Source of the DNA: Xanthostigma xanthostigma
Lineage: Eukaryota > Arthropoda > Insecta > Raphidioptera > Raphidiidae
DNA length: 64,000 bases
Assembly (NCBI GenBank): GCA_963575645.1
Contig: OY754464.1
Location: forward strand, 82,558,948 to 82,622,947
Direction: 5' to 3'
The notes below the pieces were generated by a model. The model was given only the letters and a program-made list of their open reading frames with translations. It searched no databases and was not told the DNA's origin. Of this stretch, positions 22,361 through 33,230 are shown piece after piece. A program made the translations under genes and the position numbers. The stretch's first letter is position 1, and each line of letters begins with the position of its first letter.

Positions 22361-22363
<3 letters not shown>

Positions 22364-23070
22364 GAGCTATTTATTGGTTGCATTCGTTGAAAAACTACCG
22401 CTGTGGAGGATCCGGTTTGGCTTTTCTTCATTTATCTTCTAAAAGTAAAAAATGTTGGTGACTGATAGTCTTGAAATATTAACAGTGAGAGAGAAAGCAA
22501 TAAAATTCCTTCTCACAACCGACGGAAAACTCATTCAATTTTGAATTTTTAGCGCCTTCCAAATTTTTGTCATCTTTCAAATTTAAATCGGTTTTAAATT
22601 GTTAGTTGCAAAATGTTGCCGCTCCAGGAATTGTGGGAAGTCCAAGCCTAAATCCTGCTCTGTGAACAAAGCTGTAGAAGACCAGTAAAACAAACTACGA
22701 TTTGAAGATAAAAATCAACAATTAAAAGCGAATAAACGAAGATTAATTGTTTCATCTGAGTGAGTTTGGTCTCGCAGAATAGTACGTTACTTGAAAACAC
22801 AGATGGCATTGTAGTTGTGTATTATAGTTAAAATGAATAGCTGTTATGGAAACATAACGTCAATTCAGAATGATTAATGTATTTTTCGTAAAAATATGTT
22901 TTCGCATTCATTAAATTAGCGCTGAACGTTCGCTTTCCAGATTTATTAACTTTATCTCTATTTATTTTAATATATTTAAACCATTAATCAACGCCTAGAA
23001 AGCTATACACGCGGTTTATATCGACCAAAAGTTACAAACTATCCTCTGTACGAATTAAATCAAGTCTTAA

Positions 23071-23767
23071 GGAGGTTGAGCCGTTTTACGAAGATAATGA
23101 CAAAAATCTGAAATAAAGTTTTTTTAATAGATTTTTTTATGACAAAATTTTCTGTAAAAAATCCAAAATAATTAGGAGACTTATAAAGTTAAAAATTAAA
23201 AAAAACTTTTACATGTAGTCTTATGGAAAATATGTCAACCTAGCATGCAAACTGTTCATTTTAATTTTTTGCAAATAAGCAAATAATGTCAACAGTTCCG
23301 AAAACTATCTATGTAAAGCATCAATGTCTCTTACGCATATTTTAATATTTTTTCCAATTTAATTAGGAGACTTTTAATCAATAAAAAAAATTATTAAACC
23401 TTAGCACTTTTCGATTATGGACTTTTATTATTGACAGATTTAACAAATTTTAACTGAATTTTCAACTTTTTAATGATTTAATTTTAATTTTTATTACTTC
23501 TAATTTCTTTTTTCAATTATTTACTGCAAAAAAATGTAAAATACAGATGTTTACATAAATGTATTTTTTTTAACCTAACTTTGTACAAAAAATACAAAAG
23601 CTAGTTCATTAAGTATAAAGTACTGAAATAATTAATTAATATTAAAAAAAAATATTTATTTATGCCTTTATGACAATAATTTATTGGTATCATCGACTTA
23701 TAAACTATAAAAGTTCCCATTTAGAATTCGACTTACTTTTGATTGGGACTGTAACGGATCAACCTCC
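23071..23767. mobile_element. TTAA-flanked non-autonomous element A
   Basis: A 697-bp element with ends GGAGGTTGAGCCGTT and AACGGATCAACCTCC, flanked by TTAA on both sides (23067-23070 and 23768-23771). TTAA duplication is typical of piggyBac-type transposition. A second copy is at 42694-43304. It is inserted at the terminal TTAA of the Harbinger-like MITE that follows. Confidence 0.8.
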
Positions 23768-24057
23768 TTAAGACCGCTGCACACTAGGCTAGAAACGCTG
23801 CTAGGAGTTCTGTTAGCCGGTAGGCTGGGTACGAAGCTAGAAATGACGTCACTGCGAGCTGGCCTGCTAGCTCAAAAGATAGGTTTTAAAATTGGAACAA
23901 GGGCTATTTTTCCTGCGAGATTTGCTGCTAGGTATGAGCAAGAACCAATCAGGAAGCGGTATCGTGTCACGTGGGCACTTGAACAAACACCCACAAATCA
24001 ACATGGTGTCGCACTCTGTTCAGAGTCAGACAACAGACACGTTTTGCTCTGTGTTTA
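23768..24057. mobile_element. Harbinger-like MITE (TTAAGRCCGCTG family), partial
   Basis: Begins TTAAGACCGCTGCACACTAG. Related copies are at 53533-53935 and, in part, 55390-55690. All share AACCAATCAGGAAGC and an open frame starting MTSLRAGLLA that is read in opposite orientations in two copies. Superfamily inferred from the TTAA/GGCCGC terminus only. Confidence 0.5.
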
Positions 24058-24597
24058 CCTCACAATTTCTCCACATAAATTATATATCATTTTACAGATA
24101 ATTGCTTGCTCTACTGACATCGACAACTAAAAAATTTATTATTGCTTTTGTTTTTGTAAATTAATTAAAATACAGCAACGCTGAACAACGTCTGCCATCT
24201 GACGGCTTCAATTTTGAAACAACGTCAACACTTCGATCGGTCATCTGACCTTCATATTGTAATACAACAGACACAATACTGCATACTGTCATCTGACGGC
24301 TTTAATTTTGAAACAGCGATCAACGCTGAACAACGTCACAGCAATGCTGCATGATGCCATCTGACGGCTTAGCTCAACGCTTTTGCTACTTGCGCCTCTA
24401 TATGACAATTTTAGTAAAATATTTCTTCGATCTGTCATCTGAGCTTCATATTGTAATACAACAAAAAGAAGAACGTTATAAGCAGTGTGCAAAATTAGAA
24501 ACGAATTGAATACCTGCAATCATATTTAAAAAATAATTTTGTAAAGTGATAATTATTGTACTTATTTAGTGCGAATAATTCGCACAGGTCGCTCTAG
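24058..24597 (+). mobile_element. Helitron family B copy, 5'-truncated
   Basis: Ends GTGCGAATAATTCGCAC, GGTCGCT and CTAG before T (24598). The 5' part is lost where it meets the MITE at 23768-24057. Same family as 19141-19737. Confidence 0.75.
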
Positions 24598-24922
24598 TAT
24601 TAATTATAATAAGAATCGAACTACAATTTTTCAGTTAAACCAGACACATGAAAGTATTATATCCAACCAACGACATCTGAAGTGTGTCTGAACTCTGAAG
24701 AGTATGAGTTTAAACACACGAAGCTATTTTATGTATCAAAGCCATGTTTATTAATTTTTTTTATCATAGAGCTATAAATATAGGTGTCAAGGTACGAGGA
24801 AAGTGTTTATACGAGTATGAATCAAAATTGTTCGAGAAAATACACAAAAAAAATCTCTCTGAAGTCAAAAATAAACTATTTATTCTATTCTATATCTATA
24901 TTATACTAATGATATTAGGCTT

Positions 24923-25056
24923 GTTCCAAGCAGCCAGCAAACGGTTTCGAAACCCGCATGCGCAGTAGCTAAAACGTGTTCTAAAATCGCCATTAACATC
25001 TTCGTTTTACCTACTGCGCATGCGGGTTTCGAAACCGTTTGCTGGCTGCTTGGAAC
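24923..25056. mobile_element. 134-bp MITE with 46-bp perfect arms
   Basis: Arms begin GTTCCAAGCAGCCAGCAAAC and include GCATGCGCAGTAG; the spacer is about 42 bp. The right arm is directly next to the start of the Helitron at 25057. Confidence 0.8.
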
Positions 25057-25786
25057 GAACTTATATAAAACTGAAGAGTTTGTTTGTTTGTTTAATTGAA
25101 CGCGCTAATCTCAGGAACTACTGGTTCAAATTGAAAACAATTTTTTTTGTTGGATAGCCCATTTATCGAGGAAGGCTATAGGTTATAATATCACGCTACG
25201 ACCAATAGGAGCGGATCATCAATGAAAAATGTTGCAAAATGTATCTCAAAAATAGCTTGAAATGCCGTAACTACATATATCAATATTAGGTCGTACATTC
25301 ACAAGCCCGGCTGGGTCAGTCGGTAGAGCATGCGACTGTTAATATCAGGGTTGCGGGTTCGAGCCCCACGTTGGACGAATATATTTTTAATTTTTTTTAT
25401 TTTTTACATTGCTTTCTTGTAAGGCTTACATTTAAATTTATTTTAATTTTATTTACGACTAATTAAAATTGAATAAATCTAATTAATAGCTCATTTGAAA
25501 ACTGTTATAACTATAGGTACCTATATAAAAATAATTATGTTTTAAATTAAATATTTAATATATATTTTATTAATTACAGTAATTATTGATTTAAAAGAAA
25601 TGTATTACTTAAAAAAAGTATAAATACTGCTTATTATTGACAAAAACTTTTGAACGGTAACTCCGATCATCATGAAATTTAGACACAACATTCATCTCGG
25701 TCAACTAAGATGAATGTGCGTACTCATGTTCCTCTCTTCCCCATTCGTTCTTTTACACCCGGGTGAAACCGGGCGGGATCGCCCAA
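25057..25786 (+). mobile_element. Helitron with tRNA-like cassette (family 1)
   Basis: Starts within AACTTATATAAAACTGAAGA (5' end damaged) and ends GGGTGAAACCGGGCGGGATCGC, with the CTAG lost. It includes the tRNA-like insert at 25305-25377. Confidence 0.78.
25305..25377 (+). tRNA. tRNA-Lys-derived pseudo-tRNA inside a Helitron
   Basis: Sequence starts GCCCGGCTGGGTCAGTCGG and ends CCCCACGTTGGACG; the B box GGTTCGAGCCC is intact. The anticodon arm GCGACTGTTAATATC matches the other three Helitron copies rather than tRNA-Lys. Confidence 0.72.
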
Positions 25787-26098
25787 TCCAACACCAGGTA
25801 ATACAATCCACTATTATACTTAATTGGTAAGTCTTAAACAAAACCAATGAATTTATTTATAGTGCCATGGCGTACACTTTAATTCAAATGCCATCAATAA
25901 ATCAGAGTCGGTAAGTAACCACTGTTCGGCATTCTTTGAGGAGTAGGCTGCAATCATCAGCGTCCATTAAGGATTATCAGACCAATAACTCTTAGCTTAC
26001 AAACAAGTCAGGAATACTAAATAATGCAATAAGAAAACAAGCGCCAATGGCTAATAATCAATGATCATTGATGCGTGCAGGTTAAATATCGACAAATA
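25787..26098. other. Unassigned intronic sequence
   Basis: About 310 bp with no open frame, repeat or RNA gene that I recognise. Confidence 0.4.
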
Positions 26099-26709
26099 CA
26101 CCCATCCCCCGATTTACACGGTACTTGTTTTCGCTTTTACACGGTTTTCCAAATAAGTTTTTTTTTGTTTTTATCGCACTCTACTAAATGCTACTGTGAT
26201 TGAACACGTGCGCTGTGTACACATCTCACGGGGAATCCCGAGCTTATGTGCTGACTTGCTGCACACGCACACTGTGTCTGTATTTATTTAAAATTAAAGT
26301 TTTATCTACGGAAAATTGTATTTGAGTGAAAGTTTCACAGTTTCAGAAAGATTTCATTTTCCGTATTCGTAAATTACAAGTGAGTGCATAATTTAGATTA
26401 TTATAAATTAACGGCTGTGATTAAAGTAAAATTCAGAGGGAAAAAATGCGGGAAATTTTGGAGGGAAATGATGGCAATTTACCAAATAGGTTTAATTAAA
26501 ATAAAAAAATTAAAACATTTTAATTTGAATAAAAATTAATTATTAAACTTTTGTTAAAAATATTGAAAAAAATCACAACTGTTAAATAGCAAAATTATGC
26601 AATTTCTGCAAGCTTTTCGATTTACACGGTTTTGACTTGAAAATTTTTATTTTTCGATTTACACGTTTTTCTCTGGAACGTATCTACCGTGTAAATCGGG
26701 GGATAGGTG
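26099..26709. mobile_element. TA-flanked TIR element
   Basis: 611 bp with terminal repeats CACCCATCCCCCGATTTACA and its complement, one mismatch in 25, flanked by TA (26097-26098 and 26710-26711). The motif TTTTCGATTTACACG recurs near the right end. No coding sequence. Confidence 0.8.
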
Positions 26710-26920
26710 TACTAATAAATGTTGTATCGATTTGTTAAAGATGTTTTATGAATGCCAGCTAGAAGTGCCGTGCGTTCAATTTTTTACCTAAAGTGTGTAA
26801 AAATGTTCTCAATTAACAAGATAACGGAAAGTATGCCTATAGAGTAATTTTTATTATTATAGTACCTAGCCGCGATTGCAGCAACAGTAGTGAAGCCTTC
26901 GGCGCCACCGTATTAATTGA

Positions 26921-27175
26921 GCTGATACAAATCATCGAAAAAGAAATTTCCTTGAAGGGGAACGTAGATTTAATGCCGGAAATATCATAAAATTAGGCAA
27001 AAATTCAATTGAAACAGAACCATCAATTAAGGTGAATTTTAATGCTTTCTGTTTACTAACTTTCGATTTAAAGAGTAATCCGCAAGAAATAAAAGTGGTA
27101 AATAGAGATATTATATCAATGCAGTGTTGATGAACATTGCAAACATATTATTGAAACATTACTTTATTGCAACAG
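26921..27175 (+). pseudogene. SWIM zinc-finger exon remnant
   Basis: The open frame from 26921 (no ATG) reads HRKRNFLEGERRFNAGNIIK, then FNAFCLLTFDLKSNPQEIKV and VVNRDIISMQC, then stops at TGA 27128. Shifting the frame at 27129 continues DEHCKHIIETLLYCN to a splice-donor-like CAG|GTAAGT at 27176. The pattern E…NAGxIIxxG…CLLTxxLKxNPxxI…C-…-CKHxxxxLLYCNR is that of SWIM zinc-finger proteins in arthropods, often joined to a YqaJ-type nuclease. The second metal-binding Cys (CxC) is lost with the frameshift. It is probably a decayed exon of a mobile or multicopy gene. Confidence 0.6.
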
Positions 27176-27420
27176 GTAAGTTCCTAACCTAAAAATAGTC
27201 ATCTGTCAAAATGTATTTTTAACTTTACTTTTTTTTCTGTCAAAATTATAAATTAAGTTTTCAATACCTAAATACTTGGTAAAATAACTAACCATCTGCA
27301 TTGAAATGACGTGGTACTATTACAACCTTTTACTAACTTTTTATTTGTGTTAGCACGAGGTCAAAACTTCGCAGGTGCCATAATAAGTCATTTATTAATT
27401 CGTTTTTTTTATTATTATTA

Positions 27421-27537
27421 TAAAAAAATCATGATTAACAGTATTCATTGACAATACGATTCATATACTTGTTTCTCACATGTTAGTTAGCAAGTTTTGC
27501 CGCCAGATAGAGTAGTCCACATCGCGGATCCCCATAG
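27421..27537. repeat. Inverted-repeat partner of 31300-31414
   Basis: About 115 bp, including GATTCATATACTTGTTTCTC, recurs inverted at 31300-31414 with few changes. The pair bounds about 3.9 kb containing two fold-back elements, a MITE and a pogo-like MITE, and could be the ends of one long decayed element. Confidence 0.6.
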
Positions 27538-27621
27538 GTACTCTCTATGTATAGCATTTCTGGAATTATAAAGAACCTTTAAAAAAAAGGTTTCACGTTC
27601 ATACATACAAAGAACTTTATA

Positions 27622-28079
27622 CAGGTGAGTTTTAAATTGATGCTTTTTTTTTACAGCGTGTAAAAATCAAATAGACGAGCAAATATTTCAAATAGTTTTT
27701 TTATCAAAACTCAAAAATAAGAGAGAAACAGCCTTTCGAAGTTTAAATAAATTTTATTAAATTTTCTTTAATTTTGAGGTCGGTCCTGGGGTTATATTAT
27801 GTCACTATGGAAATAAGTTGTTATTATCAAGTATGTGTATTGTTCTGTTTTTGAGAGAATTGTGTGTGCCTCAATTATTTTTGATAATAACAACATATTT
27901 CCATTGTGACATAATATAACCCCAGGACCGACCTCAAAATTAAAGAAAATTTATTTAAACTTCGAAAGGCTGTTTCTCTCTTATTTTTGAGTTTTGATAA
28001 AAAAAACTATTTGGAATATTTGCTCGTCTATTTGATTTTTACACGCTGTAAAAAAAAGCATCAACTTAAAACTCACCTG
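27622..28079. mobile_element. Fold-back element, CAGGTGAGTTTTAA family
   Basis: A 458-bp palindrome with ends CAGGTGAGTTTTAAATTGAT and its complement, TA at 27620-27621 and 28080-28081. It is very similar along its length to 5554-6033 and retains the same arms. Confidence 0.82.
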
Positions 28080-28081
28080 TA

Positions 28082-29176
28082 TATTAGTAAAGATATATTT
28101 ATTAAAAAAATCAAACTAACAAAATAAAAACCAATTTCGATATAAAAGACGGTATCTAATAGTTATTTCCGTTCACAAAAGTTCATTTCTTATCGAGAAA
28201 TCGAGTGTATTTTAGTCATGCCGTACGTATATTGATATTTTTTTTACGTAAAATACGATATTGACAAGATAGCGCGGTGCGTCCAACATTGAATATTTTT
28301 CTTGCATAAATGTAGGTATTCGTTTTTGCCTCGACAATACATGGTAATGTATTCTATCTACACTTAAAAATAGAATAGAAAATTAAAATAAGCGCACACA
28401 AGAAAATACCAGCTGAGAGTGCTTTTAAATTTTATGCTATAGTGTCAGTGGCGGATTCATACTTGACAGACTCGGTTCGATTCTAAGTGAACTTTTTATT
28501 AAAGAAATGAAATATGCTTTTGGAAAGTTTGCTTGGTTTAAGAAATCATGAGTGAAATTTGAAAAATCCGAGCCCTAAAAAAAGTAGCGACATCTGATAG
28601 AATTTGCTAAAAGCTAGTAGTTCAGAAGCAAACAAATAAAAAAACTGTCTTGTAACATGTAGCCGGTTGCCGGTGCTGGTCTAATATGAGCTTCTGCGTT
28701 AAATTAGTATCTATAGGTACGTACACGAACAGTTTTTTTTTTTTGTTTTTTTAAGCTACAAAGTAACAAAACGTGCATGCATACGTCTCTGAACTGTCAG
28801 GTTGGCGTCGAGCGTGTGTAGAAAAAAAAGGAAAAAAGAAAAAACGCACTTTATCCTGATCCTTTTTCCGTAATGAACGCAAACAATAGGGAAATGTGTT
28901 ATGATATGGCGTTCCGTAAATGGCACAGCTCTGAGCTATAACTGTTATAAAAAAAGGTACTCTTTTAATTCTTGGCCGTAGTATATAATATCTACCTATT
29001 TAATATTATTATAATGTTCTTATTAAAAATATTACATTGAATAGCATTTCCCGACGTTTTTGAAGTGAAAACTTCTTTAGCGGCGTTGTACACTTTTTTT
29101 GTAATGGGTAAAAATGTTAAATTCGCGTCAGGCGTCAGGGTCACGTGACCCTGACGAGTTGTTGAGACGGTCTACC
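28082..29176. other. Intronic stretch with repeat fragments
   Basis: No gene. Contains a Helitron family-2 fragment (28585-28650) and a segment (29060-29145) repeated at 60990-61080 (…GAAAACTTCTTTAGCGGCG…). Confidence 0.45.
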
Positions 29177-29208
29177 GTACTTGCTTCGGCAGTACATATA
29201 CTAAAATT
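29177..29208 (+). ncRNA. U6 snRNA 5'-domain fragment
   Basis: The 32-nt segment reads GTACTTGCTTCGGCAGTACA then TATACTAAAATT. It matches the 5' stem-loop and following single strand of U6 snRNA. The stem GTACTTGC/GCAGTAC stays paired, with a compensatory change relative to the fly GTTCTTGC/GCAGAAC. The match stops before the GGAACGAT of U6. It is a truncated pseudogene or a chimeric retrotransposition junction, not a functional gene. Confidence 0.7.
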
Positions 29209-29220
29209 CGCTAGATGTCA

Positions 29221-29468
29221 GTAGCAATATAAGTTACATGCAGTGCAAAAAATTATAAGCTATAAGCTTTAACAAAACCTTAAGAGATGTCGCCATGTAC
29301 TCAGGTTTTGTAAAACTACAAATTTAAAAAATTACATCCAGTGACTGGCTGCGTGTAATTTTATAAATGTGTAGTTTTACGAAACCTGGATGCATAGCGA
29401 CATCTCTTAATGTTTTGTCAAAGCTTATAGCTTAAAATTTTTGCACTGCATGTAACTTATATTGCTAC
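29221..29468. mobile_element. Palindromic MITE, 248 bp
   Basis: Arms begin GTAGCAATATAAGTTACATG; inner arms include GAGATGTCGC and AGGTTT…AAACTA, around a short centre near 29345. It directly follows the U6 fragment. Confidence 0.72.
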
Positions 29469-29757
29469 TAGCGAAATTTAGTTTAAGTACATCTAGATTT
29501 TCACTTCTGCAGGCACTCCCGGAGTGCAACCCGTCTTTTTTTTATTAATTCAAATTTTGTTCGCACTTTTACGCCATGGTTAATATCATTAACACCAAAA
29601 CTGTACCAAAAACATAAATGTGAAAAAATGACATATAGTTAAAGCGGGATCTTTGTCGTAAAATTAGGGTTAAGAGCATTATTATTTACGGAAAATAATA
29701 AAGAAACATTAAAATCGAAAGGTATACAAGTTTCCATATTAAATTCAAAAGTAACTA

Positions 29758-30054
29758 CAGTAGAACGCCGATTAACCAAATCGCCAATTATCCGAATCGG
29801 TCCTAAGCGTAATATAAAAAAATTAAAACCAAGTAATTTTTCAACAAAAACATGTTTTGTGGGGACGCAAGAATATAAAAATGCGAGTGACAATTGCCGT
29901 GTAAACGCTACAATGGTATCAGCACACATCGAAGTTGGAACTCGCTGGAGTCCAGATATATTTCAACGGTTGAAAGCTAGGGGCAAGACACTACATGTCC
30001 GATTATCCGAATCGACCCCGGTCTCAATTAATTCGGATAATCGGCGTTCTACTG
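29758..30054. mobile_element. pogo/Tigger-like MITE
   Basis: 297 bp with ends CAGTAGAACGCCGATTA and its complement (TAATCGGCGTTCTACTG, with ATCCGAAT motifs inside), flanked by TA. CAGTAGAAC…GATTATCCG ends are characteristic of the pogo/Tigger group. Confidence 0.82.
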
Positions 30055-30369
30055 TACTTGCACTTGAATTAGTTTAAAATTGTTATAAAATTTTCCACGG
30101 CAGTTAAGAAATCAATTAACAATGTCAACAAAATATAAACGTGCAAGAAACACGTGTAATTAAATTGTTATTTCAATAAAAGAAAAAAAATGTTTGAAGC
30201 TATAAAAACTTAATGTGTTTTCCAGCTTGAAAGTCGACAGGAGTAGAATGAAGTAAGCTCCGGCAACCATAAAGAGTAAGTCAAGAACTTCACAACAGTG
30301 GTGAAGTTCTACTTAGTTTTGTATTCTTGTTTCTCCTTTACCTACAGTACGAGCTTCCATGCAGGTATA

Positions 30370-31131
30370 CAGGGTGTCCCATTAAGAATGGGACATAGAA
30401 CAACCGCAGATTCTCCAATTCAAAATAAAACGATTAAGCGAAATATGCTTAGATAAAATGTTACTCGTTTCCGAAATACGGGGTGTTGAAGTTGAAAACT
30501 GAAAAATTATTAATGTCCATAATTTTTTTAATACACCGTATAATTTTACTCAAATCGGCACACTTGTTAAATATCATAAAATGCACCTAACAATAAAAAA
30601 AATAGTTCAGTACGCTCTACCAGTGGCGTACGGCAGGAGTAAGTAATGCTTGTACCCCTTCTAAATGTTACGCCGCTGTCTAAATTTTAATTTTGACTAT
30701 AATTTTAATTTTTTGATATTTTCTAAGTCAATAATGTACACTTGTTAGTTTGGTGTAAAGTCATTGGTTTTCGAGATATTCGCAGTTTTTTTAAGACAAA
30801 ATTGTAAAAATGAATATTATTAATAATAATACAAATTAAAAGTACATGTCTATCTATCTTTAACTGCGAATATCTCGAAAACCAATGACTTTACAACAAA
30901 CTAACAAGTGTACATTATTGACTTAGAAAATATCAAAAAAATTAAAATTATAGTCAAAATTAAAATTTAGACAGCGGCGTAACATTTAGAAGGGGTACAA
31001 GCATTACTTACTCCTGCCGTACGCCACTGGTAGAGCGAGTAACATTTTATCTAAGCATATTTCGCTTAATCGTTTTTTTTGAATTGGAAAATCTGCGGTT
31101 GTTCTATGTCCCATTCTTAATGGGACACCTG
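30370..31131. mobile_element. Fold-back element, CAGGGTGTCCCATT family
   Basis: A 762-bp palindrome with ends CAGGGTGTCCCATTAAGAAT and its near complement, TA at 30368-30369 and 31132-31133. Shares the CAGGGTG start and TA target with 1565-2442 but has a different interior. Confidence 0.82.
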
Positions 31132-31411
31132 TATATCGTATATACGAAATATAGCTGGTGTTGCTTTAAGGAACTGGTTTTGTCGCTAGATTCCTTGCTA
31201 GTTTTCAAGCGTTGGTTTTCGTGATGGCTTTTATGTGTTCGCTTCACACGATGCATGTATTGAAGTTTGCTTTTTAGATGGGTTATTATTGTACTAATAT
31301 ATGGGGATCCGCAATATGGACTACTCTATCTGACGGCGAAACTTACTAACTAACATGTGAGAAACAAGTATATGAATCGTACTGTCAATGAATACTAATA
31401 ATCGTGATTTT

Positions 31412-32008
31412 TTTTGTTTGTCTGTTTGGTTGAACGCGCTAAACTCAGGAACTACTGGTTCAAATTGAAATTTTTTTTTTTTTGGATAGCCCATTTATCG
31501 AGGAAGGCTATAGGCTATATAATATCACGCTACGACCAATAGGAGCGGAGCTTTAATGAAAAATGTTGCAAAATGTATCTCAAAAATAAGCTTCTATTCA
31601 TGTGAAATGCACTAACTAGATATACTCATATAAGCGTTGTGAGAACACAACCTTAGGTGGATCAATCGGTAGAGCATGCGACTGTCAATATCAGGGTCGT
31701 GGGTTCGAGCCCCACGTTGGGCGAATATATTTTTATTTTTTTGTTTTTTATTTTCTACATTGCTTTCTTCTAAGGCTGACAATTAAATTTATTTTAATTT
31801 TATTTAATCAATTAAAAAAAATTATTAGTTAAAAAAAGTTTAAATACTGCCTTTTGTCGACAAAAACTTTTGAACGGTAACTCCGATCATCATGCAATTT
31901 GGACACAACATTCATCTCGGTAAACTAAGGTGAATGTGTGTACTCATGTTCCTCCCTTCCCCGCATTCGTTCTTTTAACACCCGGGTGAAACCGGACGGG
32001 ACCGCTAG
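31412..32008 (+). mobile_element. Helitron with tRNA-like cassette (family 1), 5'-damaged
   Basis: Begins inside the 5' part (GTTTGTCTGTTTGGTTGAAC) and ends CCGGACGGGACCGCTAG before T at 32009. Carries the tRNA-like insert at 31651-31723. The 393-bp repeat at 32010 starts immediately after it. Confidence 0.8.
31651..31723 (+). tRNA. tRNA-Lys-derived pseudo-tRNA inside a Helitron
   Basis: The 5' half is degraded (CCTTAGGTGGATCAATCGGT). The anticodon arm GCGACTGTCAATATC, B box GGTTCGAGCCC and 3' end CCCCACGTTGGGCG are intact. Confidence 0.65.
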
Positions 32009-32009
32009 T

Positions 32010-32402
32010 TTACTATATGAATCATTGTCTATCTACTCAACATGCGGTGAGTGAAAGCAACAAAGCGTATCGAAAACATATCAGCGTCTCTTTCTACGAT
32101 GTAATTCCCTGATTTCTCCGATGATAGGATTGGTTGATGTACTTGCATTCAATCTGAATAAAGTATCTCTGTTTCAAAAACTTTGTCTTTTTCTATGACG
32201 TTAACATGAGCGTACCCAGCTTTTGGTCCATGAGGGGGCAAATTAGAAATTTCTTAAGCCGGGTCCCCCGTACTTGTTTTGCCCTCCTGGATACGCCAGT
32301 GCTTACGGCGTTAAAAAAGACAGAAGTATATGTTTGCACCCTAATCGTTCGATTGCGATTTTATTCCTATGCTCAGTATAGAATAAAAGTATATGGTATA
32401 AG
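32010..32402 (+). repeat. 393-bp interspersed repeat, copy 1
   Basis: Highly similar to 42155-42545 in the same orientation, including GCGTACCCAGCTTTTGG and GGATACGCCAGTGCTT, which form a short inverted pair. Non-coding; family unknown. Confidence 0.75.
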
Positions 32403-32872
32403 CATTGACAAATTATCATGGAAAGACTCACGCCGCAACAACGTTTAGAAATTGTTGAAATTTATACGGATTTGTAGAATATTTAGTTTGTTGTTGTTCT
32501 GTGATGTTAATGTAGCCAAAACTAGGTTATAAAATGAAAATAATTATCCACTCATTAGACCTATTTGCTTTAAATAAAAACTGTTAAAACATCCTGTATG
32601 TATAAAAAATGCGACCTAGTTACTCTTTGAATTTGTCCTCGAACAAAGACACTTGGCAAGCTTCATTTTTATGCTGTCTAATGTAAAAAATTATGCTCCG
32701 AGTCCTTTCAGTTTCCACAACAAAAAATAAAAATGCAAAAATGATAATAACACATGCACACAGATTTCTAAAGGAATAAAATACAGTCATGCTAGGTATT
32801 ACAGTGGATTATGGACTAATTTCATGCAAGTATTATATGGCATAATATTATCATGAATATTGTAGAGAACTA

Positions 32873-33230
32873 CAGCGGTCCCGCCCGGTTTCATCCGGGT
32901 TCAGAAGAACGAATGGGGGGGGGGGATAAATGAGTACGCACGTTCAATTTAGTTCACCGAGATGAATGTTGTGTCCAAATTTCATGATGATCGGAGTTAC
33001 CGTTCAGAAGTTTTTGTCGGACGGACAAATTTTGAGTTATATTTTGCAACATTTTTCATTGATGCTCCGCTCCTATTGGTCGTAGCGTGATATTTTATAG
33101 TCTATAGCCTTCCTCGATAAATGTACTATCCAACAAAAAAATTTTTTTCAATTCGAGCCAGTAGTTCCTGAGATTAGCGCGTTCAAACAAACAAACAAAC
33201 AAACTCTTCAGCTTTGTATATTAGTATAGA
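32873..33230 (-). mobile_element. Helitron without cassette (family 1)
   Basis: On the minus strand it starts TCTATACTAATATACAAAGC and ends CGGGCGGGACCGCTG, with the CTAG damaged. It lacks the tRNA cassette. Confidence 0.8.

Noticed and set aside
23843-24130. 95-residue frame with MTSLRAGLLAQKIG as a gene
   Set aside because: Part of a Harbinger-like MITE; recurs at 53639-54007 in a repeat copy and matches no known protein.
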